Assembly (NCBI RefSeq): GCF_011634835.1
Contig: NZ_SIRP01000001.1
Span: 248,001-312,000, forward strand
Direction: 5' to 3'
DNA from: Isoptericola sp. BMS4
GTDB taxonomy: Bacteria > Actinomycetota > Actinomycetes > Actinomycetales > Cellulomonadaceae
Length of the DNA stretch: 64,000 nucleotides
This document shows, piece after piece, positions 23,995 to 31,972 of the stretch. The translations under genes and the position numbers were made by a program. Under the pieces are notes generated by a model, which had not been told where the DNA came from, made no database searches, and saw only the letters and a list, made by a program, of their open reading frames with translations. Positions within the stretch are counted from its first letter, which is position 1. Each line of letters opens with the position of its first letter.

Positions 23995-26009
23995 GGCGAA
24001 CCTCCCGGTGAGGTGGGGATCGGCACGGTCGCGCCGTCCCAGGGGACGAACGTGGCGAGGTCGGTGGTGGTCTCGGCGCCGTCGTCGGCCCAGCGCACGC
24101 GCACGGTGGTGCCGGAGACCTGGACGTCGACGACGGCGCCCACGTCGGCGGCCGCGAGATCCTCGCCGGTGACGGAGGGGTCGAGACGGAGCAGGTGCAG
24201 CGCCACGTGCACGTGGTCCCCCGCGGGCTGGGTGCCCGTGAGGTACGGGGTGGCGGCGTACGTGCCGAGGGCGTTGGTGCTCTCGTCGCCGTGGACGTCG
24301 GCCGCCGCGTACCCGTGCAGCGGGACGACGGCGGCGAGCACGCCGCGGGCGCCGAGCGCCCAGCGGCCGGCGCCGGCGAAGACCCCGGTCCCCGGCGGCG
24401 TGTCGTCGGCGACGGCGTGCGCACCCTCGCGCACGGTCCGTTCCTCGGCCGTCCGGACCAGGTGGCAACGCACCTCCCACTCCCCGTGCACGACGCTGAC
24501 GGTGCGCACGGCCGCGCCGGGCACGGGGCGACCGCCGAGGTGCGGCAGGTGCACCGACCCGCTGACCGCGCCGTCGGCCCGCACGCCCCGCAGGTGGGTG
24601 CGGCGCGACGCCGTCCCGTCCGGGTCGAGGAGCGCGAGGTGGCCGTCGACGTTCGCCACGAACCCGGCGCCGGTGCCCGGCGCGGTGTGGGTGGAGTAGG
24701 AGAACTTGGCGTAGTGCGGGTCGTCGACGTCCGGCGTGGGTTCGAACGCCATCGTGCCGTGGTCGGAGCCGTGGTTGACGAGTCGGCTCACGCCCCCCGC
24801 GCGCACGACCGTCCACCCGAGATCCGGTAGCGGCGTGACGTCGTCGGGCACGGCGTCGTCCGGCTCGGCGGCGGTCCACACCTCGGCGTCGGGCGGCAGC
24901 GCCAGCCCGAGGAACCCGATCCCGGCGTAGTACGGGGACCCGAAGCCGCTGTACGACTGGGTGGTGCCGTCGTGCGGGCCGTACCAGCCGAGGGACGGTG
25001 GCCCGTCCACGCCGACCCCGTGGTCCACGAAGTCCCGCAGCACGCCCGAGGCGAGACGCCGCCAGCGGCCGGGCTCCAGCGCCGAGACGCCGGAGATCTC
25101 GGCGCACCAGCCCGCCGCCAGGGCCGCGGTGCGGTACGTGAGGGAGCGCCCCACGTGCAGCAGCGCGCCGTCGGGTGCCACGAACCGGTCGAACGACCGC
25201 GTGAACGCGGCGAGGCGCTCCAGGTGCCGCTCCCCCGCCGGGGTGCCGGTGGTGTCGGTCATCCGGTACCAGGCCCACAGGTAGGGGTGGATCGCCCAGG
25301 CGGTGTAGTAGTCGAACCGGTGCTCGGGGCCGTCGGTGTACCAGCCGTCGCCCGCGTACCAGCCCTCGACGCGCGCCACGTGGTGCGCGCCCGTCCCCGG
25401 CGCGTCCTCCCCGACCGACCGGAGGAAGCCCTCCGCCATCGTGGGGAACAGCTGCCAGTTGTTCTGCCAGGCGTCGAGCGCCGCGTGGTGCCGCAGCCAG
25501 CCCGCCACCTGCGCCTTCTCCCCCGGGGCCAGCGGGTCCCACAGCCGCTCCCGCGCGACGTGCAGCGCGAACGCCGCGTTCGCCGTCTCCACCAGCGGCT
25601 GCGTCATGCCCGCCAGCGGCGGGCGGCACGTGACAGCGCGCGGCCACTCCTCCGGCCCGCCCGGGGTGGTCCCGGCGACCAGCGCGTCGCGGTACCGGCC
25701 GGCGACCTCCGCCGCCGCGGCGTCGCCAGGCGACGCCCCGGCGACGCGGGACGCCGCCAGGATCATGCTCCGGCAGACCGTCTCCATGGCCTCCCGCCGC
25801 ACGCCGTCGCGGGTCACCCGGCCGGGCAGCCGCGGGAGCGCGCCGCCCGGCGAGGCGTGGTCCGCGACCCAACCCAGCCAGTGGTCCGCGACGGCCGTCC
25901 ACCGGTCCCGCGTCCAGCCCGTGACCGGGCTGAGGGCGTGGTCGGCGGCCGGGAGCCGCAGCGTCCGGGGCGCCACGTCGAGCATGCTCGGCTCCGTCGG
26001 GGCACTCAC
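23991..26009 (-). CDS. DUF2264 domain protein, putative intracellular glycan-processing enzyme
   Basis: The 672-residue protein matches DUF2264: an N-terminal all-helical region (about 15-390), with TQPLVETANAAFALHVARERLW, AWQNNWQLFPTMAEGFLRS and DGPEHRFDYYTAWAIHPYLW, followed by a beta-rich C-terminal domain. The helical part resembles alpha/alpha toroids of glycosidases and lyases. The start is the GTG at 26009, overlapping the binding-protein stop (GTGA). It has no signal peptide. Activity is not established; the context suggests a role on imported pectin oligomers. Confidence 0.75.
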   Translation of the reverse strand: MSAPTEPSMLDVAPRTLRLPAADHALSPVTGWTRDRWTAVADHWLGWVADHASPGGALPRLPGRVTRDGVRREAMETVCRSMILAASRVAGASPGDAAAAEVAGRYRDALVAGTTPGGPEEWPRAVTCRPPLAGMTQPLVETANAAFALHVARERLWDPLAPGEKAQVAGWLRHHAALDAWQNNWQLFPTMAEGFLRSVGEDAPGTGAHHVARVEGWYAGDGWYTDGPEHRFDYYTAWAIHPYLWAWYRMTDTTGTPAGERHLERLAAFTRSFDRFVAPDGALLHVGRSLTYRTAALAAGWCAEISGVSALEPGRWRRLASGVLRDFVDHGVGVDGPPSLGWYGPHDGTTQSYSGFGSPYYAGIGFLGLALPPDAEVWTAAEPDDAVPDDVTPLPDLGWTVVRAGGVSRLVNHGSDHGTMAFEPTPDVDDPHYAKFSYSTHTAPGTGAGFVANVDGHLALLDPDGTASRRTHLRGVRADGAVSGSVHLPHLGGRPVPGAAVRTVSVVHGEWEVRCHLVRTAEERTVREGAHAVADDTPPGTGVFAGAGRWALGARGVLAAVVPLHGYAAADVHGDESTNALGTYAATPYLTGTQPAGDHVHVALHLLRLDPSVTGEDLAAADVGAVVDVQVSGTTVRVRWADDGAETTTDLATFVPWDGATVPIPTSPGGSP

Positions 26010-27628
26010 GAGGCGAGCCCCTCCTCGTACTCGCCGCGGATCGTGTCGCCGCCCTTGCCGGCCCACGCCGCGATCGCCGCCTCGAGGTCCTTCATCGTCT
26101 TGCGCCCGGCGATGACCTCCTGCGTGGTGTCGCTCACCGGCTGACCGAGGGTCCCGCCCTCGTCCGTGTCGGTGGGGCTGTAGACGCTCGCCACCGGGTT
26201 GGGCACCGACAGCGGGATGAGCGAGGAGTACCCGCCGTGCACCACGCGCGTCTGGTCGTCGTGGCCGGGGAAGTAGACGGCCTGCTGCGGGGCCGCGAGG
26301 TACCGCCACGGCACGGCGACGTCGGCCGGCCCACGGTCCGTGGGGATCGGGTTGCCCGCGCCGTCCATCTCGTAGTCGACACCCGCGACGCCGTACGTCA
26401 GCAGCAGGTACTCCTGGGACCCGAACGGGGCGGCGAGGAAGTTCGCGACGCGCAGCACCTTCTCGACGTGCTCGGGGTCGCCCTTCTTGATCATGACCGG
26501 GCTGAAGAGGACGTTGTCCTGGTAGGTCTGGGCGGCCGCGCCGTCGTACCCCGGCGGCACGAACGGGGTGGGAGCGAACGTGTCGCCCGCCGAGGGCGCG
26601 TAGGTGGCGTAGCCGGGCAGGCCGTCGTACACGAGGGCGGTGGAGCCGCCCACGAACTTGTTGACCATCTGGTTCTTCTCCCACGCCTCCGACCCGGGCA
26701 CGAAGTACCCGGCCTCCCGCAGGCCCGCGACGTACTCCACCATCGCGAGGTACTCGTCGGTCTCGAAGTCCTTGACCAGCCGGTCGCCGTCGAGCCGCCA
26801 CGTGTACGGCACCCGGAACATGTGCCGGAAGGGAGCCAGCCCGAAGGCCGTCGACCCGAGCGCCCACCGGTTGCGCTCCGGGTTCGTGAGCTCGCCCATC
26901 AGCTCCGCGAACGCCTCCGCGTCCGCGACCTCCGCGGGGTCGGACACGCCGACCTCCTCGAACCGCGCCGCGTTGTAGAAGCCGGACCCGCCGGTGACGG
27001 CGCGCGGGATCGGGAGGTAGTAGAGCTTGCCGGCCGCGACGCACTGCTGCCAGAACAGCTCGGGGATCGCCGCGAGGTTCGGGTACGCCTCGACCGCGTC
27101 CCCGCCGAGGTGCGGCGTGAGATCCTCGCAGGCGCTGTCGAGGAATCCCGCGTGGTCCTGCATCGTCGTCGCGTACAGCATCATGTCCGGCAGGTCGCCG
27201 CCGGCCACCGTCGTGGAGAAGCGGGACGCGAAGTCGGCGTCGGAGACCGCGTCGATGTCGAGGGTGCCCCCGAGCCGCTTCTCGACCTCCTGCCACGCCG
27301 GGTTGTCCTTGCGGGAGTTGGGCACCGTCGCGAAGAACATCGAGATCGCGCTGATCGTCTCCCCGCTCAGCGGGGTCTCCGCGACCGACGTGAACGGCTC
27401 CGGGTACGTGAAGAAGCCGGGAGGCACACCCTCGGCGGACCCCGCGAGGTCCGGGGTCAGACCCTCGACCGGTCGGAACGACGGCAGGTGAGCGTCCTCG
27501 GTGGTCGAGACCTGACCGGTCTGCTCCGAGCGGGACCCGCACGCGGCGAGGGTCGCCGCGAGCGCGCCGGCGCCGCTCAGGGCGAAGAAGCGCCGGCGGG
27601 AGAGGACGGAGGCGGAGATCGCAGACAT
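26006..27628 (-). CDS. Extracellular oligosaccharide-binding lipoprotein of ABC importer (LplA/YtcQ-like)
   Basis: The 540-residue protein starts at the ATG at 27628 behind GGAGCC. RRRFFALSGAGALAATLAAC gives a twin-arginine-like signal with lipobox Cys30. Size and motifs (AISMFFATVPNS, DLPDMMLYA, ALGSTAFGLAP) fit the long LplA/YtcQ/YesO-type binding proteins for acidic or complex oligosaccharides. It lies between the permeases and the DUF2264 gene in one long minus-strand operon. Capture of rhamnogalacturonan-derived oligomers is inferred from context. The cognate ATPase is absent, as is common where a shared MsmX-like ATPase serves. Confidence 0.85.
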   Translation of the reverse strand: MSAISASVLSRRRFFALSGAGALAATLAACGSRSEQTGQVSTTEDAHLPSFRPVEGLTPDLAGSAEGVPPGFFTYPEPFTSVAETPLSGETISAISMFFATVPNSRKDNPAWQEVEKRLGGTLDIDAVSDADFASRFSTTVAGGDLPDMMLYATTMQDHAGFLDSACEDLTPHLGGDAVEAYPNLAAIPELFWQQCVAAGKLYYLPIPRAVTGGSGFYNAARFEEVGVSDPAEVADAEAFAELMGELTNPERNRWALGSTAFGLAPFRHMFRVPYTWRLDGDRLVKDFETDEYLAMVEYVAGLREAGYFVPGSEAWEKNQMVNKFVGGSTALVYDGLPGYATYAPSAGDTFAPTPFVPPGYDGAAAQTYQDNVLFSPVMIKKGDPEHVEKVLRVANFLAAPFGSQEYLLLTYGVAGVDYEMDGAGNPIPTDRGPADVAVPWRYLAAPQQAVYFPGHDDQTRVVHGGYSSLIPLSVPNPVASVYSPTDTDEGGTLGQPVSDTTQEVIAGRKTMKDLEAAIAAWAGKGGDTIRGEYEEGLAS

Positions 27629-27671
27629 GTGGGGCTCCGTTCGTGAGGTGGCGGGCGGGGGCACGGTGCGG

Positions 27672-28655
27672 TCAGCCCTTGACCGCGCCGGTGATGACGC
27701 CCTTGGTGAAGTAGCGCTGCAGGAAGGGGTAGGCGACGACGATCGGGACGAGGCTGACGATGACGACGGCCATCTGGATCGCCTGGGTGGGCGCCGACAT
27801 CTCCGAGGCCATCGCCGCGTTCTCCGCGACCGGCTGCCCGAGGAGCACGTACTGGCGCAGGATCATCGACAGGGGCCACTGCTCCATGTCGAGGTAGAGC
27901 ATCGCGTTGAAGAACGCGTTCCAGTACGCGACGCCGTAGAACAGCGAGACGACGGCGATGACGCCCTTGGACAGCGGCAGCACCATCGTCGCCAGGATCC
28001 GCAGGTCGCCGGCGCCGTCGATCCGGGCCGCCTCGAACAGCTCGGCCGGCAGACCCATGAAGAAGCTGCGGACCACGACCAGGTTGAACGCCGAGATCAG
28101 CACCGGGAGCACCACCGCGGCGTAGCTGCCCAGCAGGCCGAGCTCGCTCACCACGAGGAAGTTGGGGATGATCCCGGCCGAGAAGAACATCGTGAACAGC
28201 ACCGACAGCAGCCAGAAGCGGCCGCCCACCACCCGCGGCCGCGACAGGCCGTAGGCCATCAGCACGGTGAAGAACACCGAGCACAGGGTGCCCACGACGG
28301 TGATGCCGATACTGCGCACCAGCGCGTCGGTGACGACGCCGCCGCTGAGGATCTGCTGGTACGCCGCCAGCGTCGGACGGTCCGGCCACAGCACCAGGCC
28401 GTCCTTCGCGACGATCTCCTCCTGGGACGACAGGCTCGTCGCGAGCACCGAGAACATCGGGTAGATCGCGAGGAAGCAGATCACGAGCAGGGCGAGGGCC
28501 TTGGCGGCGCTCGCGGCGAGGCCGGGCTCCTCGTCCCACACGGGGCGGCGGCTGTTCCGGCGGGGCGCGAGGCGTCGGCGCGGTGGAGCGGGCGCCGGGT
28601 CGTTCCCGCCCGGGGGCGCGACGTCGGTGCGGGGGGCGCGGGTCGTGGTGGTCAT
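27672..28655 (-). CDS. Carbohydrate ABC transporter permease (YtcP/YesQ-like)
   Basis: The 327-residue protein has a long polar N-terminus, then six membrane segments starting near residue 55. The permease EAA loop reads ELFEAARIDGAGDLRILATMVLPLSKG (around 205-230). MFFSAGIIPNFLVVSELGLLGS is typical of the YtcP subgroup partnered with LplB. It starts at the ATG at 28655, overlapping the upstream permease stop by four bases. It imports oligosaccharides together with that permease. Confidence 0.9.
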   Translation of the reverse strand: MTTTTRAPRTDVAPPGGNDPAPAPPRRRLAPRRNSRRPVWDEEPGLAASAAKALALLVICFLAIYPMFSVLATSLSSQEEIVAKDGLVLWPDRPTLAAYQQILSGGVVTDALVRSIGITVVGTLCSVFFTVLMAYGLSRPRVVGGRFWLLSVLFTMFFSAGIIPNFLVVSELGLLGSYAAVVLPVLISAFNLVVVRSFFMGLPAELFEAARIDGAGDLRILATMVLPLSKGVIAVVSLFYGVAYWNAFFNAMLYLDMEQWPLSMILRQYVLLGQPVAENAAMASEMSAPTQAIQMAVVIVSLVPIVVAYPFLQRYFTKGVITGAVKG

Positions 28656-29638
28656 TTGCGGTAGATCCCGTCCTGTCCGAGGAGGTGCGCCAGCTTGTTG
28701 GAGCCGAGGACGAGCGCGAAGCCGACGATGCCCTTGACCAGGCCGACCGCGGTGGCCGGGCCCCACTCGCCGTCCTGGATGCCGTGGTAGTAGACCCACG
28801 TGTCGAGCACCTCGGCGGCCTCGGGGCCGACGGCGTCGCGCTGCAGGATGATCTGCTCGAAGCCGACCGACAGGATCGTGCCGATCTGGAGGATGAGCAG
28901 CAGGATGATCACGGGCATGATGCCCGGGAGGGTCACGTGCCAGGTGCGGCGCCACTTGCTCGCGCCGTCCATCGCGGCCGCCTCGTAGAGGTCGCTGTTG
29001 ATGTTCCCCAGGGCCGCGAGGAAGATGATCGTCCCCCACCCGGCGTCCTTCCAGATCGTCTCGATGACCATGAGGAACGGGAAGAACCAGGGCTCGGTCA
29101 TCGCGGAGAAGGGCGGCAGGCCGACGGCCTCCATGAGGTTGGGCAGCACCCCGAGCGGGCCGAGGATCTGGGTGAAGATCGAGACCAGCAGGACCCACCC
29201 GATGAAGTGCGGCAGGTACACCACGCTCTGGACGAAGCTGCGGATGCGCGGCGTCATGATGCTGTTGAGCAGCAGGGCCAGCGCGATCGGCACCGGGAAG
29301 AAGAGCACGAGCTGCAGCACCGTGATGACGATCGTGTTGCGCAGCGCGTAGTAGAACGTCGGGTCCCCGAAGACGGTGGCGAAGTTCTCGAAGCCGACCC
29401 AGACGCTGTCGATGAAGCCGCGGTACGGCTGGTAGTCGACGAACGCGATGACGTTCCCGGCCAGGGGCAGCCACTGGAAGACGGCGAAGTACAGGAAGCC
29501 CGGGACGATCATCGCGAGCAGGACCTTGTCCCGGCGGATCCGCGCAAGGAGCGACACCTTGCGCTCGCGGGACGGGTCGTCCGGTCGTCGTCGGCGCGCG
29601 CCGCCGACCGTCGTCGCCCCCACCGGCACCGTCGCCAT
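28652..29638 (-). CDS. Carbohydrate ABC transporter permease (LplB-like)
   Basis: The 328-residue protein has six membrane segments. It carries the LplB-type features MIVPGFLYFAVFQWLPLAGN, RSFVQSVVYLPHFIGWVLL and an EAA loop LYEAAAMDGASKWRRTWHVTLPGIMP. It is the first gene of the importer operon, starting at the ATG at 29638. It lies downstream of a promoter region with two LacI-type operators shared with the divergent dehydrogenase gene. Confidence 0.9.
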   Translation of the reverse strand: MATVPVGATTVGGARRRRPDDPSRERKVSLLARIRRDKVLLAMIVPGFLYFAVFQWLPLAGNVIAFVDYQPYRGFIDSVWVGFENFATVFGDPTFYYALRNTIVITVLQLVLFFPVPIALALLLNSIMTPRIRSFVQSVVYLPHFIGWVLLVSIFTQILGPLGVLPNLMEAVGLPPFSAMTEPWFFPFLMVIETIWKDAGWGTIIFLAALGNINSDLYEAAAMDGASKWRRTWHVTLPGIMPVIILLLILQIGTILSVGFEQIILQRDAVGPEAAEVLDTWVYYHGIQDGEWGPATAVGLVKGIVGFALVLGSNKLAHLLGQDGIYRK

Positions 29639-29668
29639 CCTCGTCCCCTTCGTCGCAGTGCGGATCAG

Positions 29669-29686
29669 ATAGTAACCGCTTGCTAT
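29669..29686. promoter_or_regulatory. LacI-type operator 1 in the divergent importer/dehydrogenase promoter
   Basis: ATAGTAACCGCTTGCTAT is an 18-bp near palindrome with central CG. It shares AGTAANCGNTTGCT with a second site 76 bases away and lies 31 bases upstream of the importer start. The likely ligand is the LacI regulator encoded at 30797. Confidence 0.65.
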
Positions 29687-29744
29687 GGTCGAGTACCGTA
29701 GGAGACCTGAATCCCGGTGTCAACGGGGAAGTTCAGAAACGAAA

Positions 29745-29762
29745 CTAGTAAGCGATTGCTAT
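29745..29762. promoter_or_regulatory. LacI-type operator 2 in the divergent importer/dehydrogenase promoter
   Basis: CTAGTAAGCGATTGCTAT repeats the pattern of operator 1 with 14 of 18 identical bases and lies 30 bases before the dehydrogenase start. Paired operators near each divergent start suggest coordinate repression, possibly with looping. Confidence 0.65.
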
Positions 29763-29792
29763 GCTCGACGTCCCACCGCGCGAAGGAGACCC

Positions 29793-30797
29793 ATGGGCGA
29801 CCACCGGCCACCAGCACTGCTGCTGATGAACGCCGAGACCTACCGCGAGGCGTTCGGCCCCGAGCTCCGTGCCGAGCTGGCGTCCCGCCTCGACCTGAGC
29901 GCCCCCGGCCCCGTGACGGACCTCGACCTCCCCGACGACGTCACCGAGCGCGTCGAGATCCTCGTGACCGGCTGGGGCGTGCCCCGCCTCGACGACGAGG
30001 CGCTCGCGCGCATGCCCAAGCTCCGGGCCGTCTTCCACGCCGCCGGGACCATCCGGACGTTCCTGTCCCCCGCCGCCCTCGAGTCCGGGATCACCGTGTG
30101 CGCCGCCGCGGACGCGAACGCCGGCCCGGTCGCGGAGTTCACGTTCGCCCAGATCGTGCTCGCCCTCAAGCGCGTCGGGCGCCTGGTGGACCGGTACCGC
30201 ACGCAGCGTCGCCCCCGCGACCTCAGCGGGCTGCCGGGCCTCGGCACCCACGGCGTCACCGTGGGCGTCGTCGGGGCCTCCCGGGTGGGGCGCAGGGTCA
30301 TCGAGCGTCTCCACACCCTCGACGCCCGGATCCTCCTCGCGGACCCCTACGTCGAGGCCTCCGAGGCCCGTGCGCTCGGCGCCGAGCTGGTCCCCCTGGA
30401 CGCGCTGTGCTCCCGCAGCGACGTCGTCACCTTGCACGCGCCGCTCACGCCCAGCACGATCGGGCTCGTGGGAGAACGACAGCTGGCACGGATGCGCGAC
30501 GGCGCCGTCCTCGTGAACACCGCCCGAGGCCCCGTCGTGGACCACGACGCCCTGACCCCGCACCTGGTCGCCGGGCGCCTCGACGCCTGGCTCGACGTCA
30601 CCGACCCCGAGCCGCTGCCCGCCGACTCGCCGCTGTGGGACCTGCCGAACGTCGTCCTCACCCCGCACGTCGCCGGGGCCCTCGGCAACGAGGTCTCACG
30701 CCTCGGCGACCAGGCGACGGCCGAGCTGTGCCGGTTCCTCGACGGCGCACCGCTGCGGCACCAGGTCCGCCCCGACGACCTCCCCCGGATCGCCTGA
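29793..30797 (+). CDS. D-isomer-specific 2-hydroxyacid dehydrogenase
   Basis: The 334-residue protein starts at the ATG at 29793 behind GAAGGAGA. It has the NAD-binding core GVTVGVVGASRVGRRVIERLH (around 150-170). It also has the substrate/catalytic segments VLVNTARGPVVD (Arg), DVTDPEPLPADSPLW (Glu) and LTPHVAG (His). Family enzymes reduce 2-ketoacids to D-2-hydroxyacids. Next to the importer and LacI gene it may process a keto or uronic acid product (inference). TGATG coupling joins it to the regulator. Confidence 0.85.
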   Translation: MGDHRPPALLLMNAETYREAFGPELRAELASRLDLSAPGPVTDLDLPDDVTERVEILVTGWGVPRLDDEALARMPKLRAVFHAAGTIRTFLSPAALESGITVCAAADANAGPVAEFTFAQIVLALKRVGRLVDRYRTQRRPRDLSGLPGLGTHGVTVGVVGASRVGRRVIERLHTLDARILLADPYVEASEARALGAELVPLDALCSRSDVVTLHAPLTPSTIGLVGERQLARMRDGAVLVNTARGPVVDHDALTPHLVAGRLDAWLDVTDPEPLPADSPLWDLPNVVLTPHVAGALGNEVSRLGDQATAELCRFLDGAPLRHQVRPDDLPRIA

Positions 30798-31861
30798 TGC
30801 CGTCCAGCCCGAGCGCCGGGGTCACCCTCGCCGACGTCGCCGCCGCGGCGGGCGTCTCGACCGCCACCGTCTCCCGCGTCCTGTCCGGCAACTACCCGGT
30901 CGCCGTGCGCACCCGGGCGCGCGTGACCGCGGCCGTCGACGAGCTCGGCTACGTCATGAACGCCAACGCGCGGGCGCTCGCCCGGTCCCGGGCGTCGACG
31001 ATCGGCATCGTGGTCGAGGACGTGGTCGAGCCGTTCTTCGGGTACATCGCCCGCGGGGTGGAGCGGCGCGCCGCCGAGCTCGGCCTCGCCTGCCTCATCA
31101 TGGCGTCCCGCGGGTCCAAGGAGCGCGAGCTCGAGCTGGTGGACCTCCTGCGCGCCCACCGCGCCGGCGGCGTCATCCTCGTCGGCGGCTCCGCCGACGA
31201 CCGCGGCTACCGGACCAAGATGGCGCAGCGCGCCCGGGCCCTCGCCGACGAGGGCGGCCACCTCGTCCTCTGCGGGCGCCCGCCGCTGAGCGACGGCGTC
31301 CCCACACGCAGCGTCAGCTACGACAACGAGGGCGGCGCGTTCGCCATCACCAGCCACCTTCTCGCCCACGGGCACCGCCGGATCGCGTACGTCGGCGGGC
31401 CCGACCGGCTCTCGACGCACACCTTCCGGCTCGCGGGGCACCGGCGGGCACTGGAGCAGCACGGCGTCGTCTGGGACGACGACCTGGTGCACGTCGGCCA
31501 GTTCGGCGCCGAGTTCGGCCACGCCACCCTCACCGCGCTCCTGCGCGAGGGGCTGGACGCGACCGCCGTCTTCGCCGCGAACGACGCCGTCGCGGTGGGC
31601 GTGTACGAGGCCGCGGAGGAGGCCGGGATCTCCATCCCCGGCGACCTCTCCGTGGTCGGGTACGACGACGTCCCCGTCGCCACCCAGCTCCGGCCCCGGC
31701 TCAGCACCGTGTCCGTGCCGCTCGAGGAGCTCGGTCGGCGCGCGGCCGAGCTCTGCGTGGCCGAGCCCGGCACGCTCGACACCGACGCCACCGTCGGCAC
31801 GCACCTGGTGCTGCGCGACTCCGTCGCCGCGCCGCGCACCACCGGGCCGCTGCGCGCCTGA
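30797..31861 (+). CDS. LacI-family regulator of the importer region
   Basis: The 354-residue protein has a LacI headpiece: TLADVAAAAGVSTATVSRVLSGNYPV, then VDELGYVMNANARALA. The sugar-binding core contains TAVFAANDAVAVGVYEAAEEAG and DLSVVGYDDVPVATQLRP. It is translationally coupled to the dehydrogenase by TGATG. The twin operators just upstream of this operon and of the importer make autoregulation and control of the importer likely. The inducer is unknown. Confidence 0.9.
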   Translation: MPSSPSAGVTLADVAAAAGVSTATVSRVLSGNYPVAVRTRARVTAAVDELGYVMNANARALARSRASTIGIVVEDVVEPFFGYIARGVERRAAELGLACLIMASRGSKERELELVDLLRAHRAGGVILVGGSADDRGYRTKMAQRARALADEGGHLVLCGRPPLSDGVPTRSVSYDNEGGAFAITSHLLAHGHRRIAYVGGPDRLSTHTFRLAGHRRALEQHGVVWDDDLVHVGQFGAEFGHATLTALLREGLDATAVFAANDAVAVGVYEAAEEAGISIPGDLSVVGYDDVPVATQLRPRLSTVSVPLEELGRRAAELCVAEPGTLDTDATVGTHLVLRDSVAAPRTTGPLRA

Positions 31862-31972
31862 TCTCTCCGTCAGCCGGCGCCGCCCAGCCGGAACGGACGG
31901 GGCGCGGCGGTGCCCGTGGCGGCGTCCGCGACGATCGCGCCCAGCACCGGGGCGAACCTCGCCCGTGGCCGG

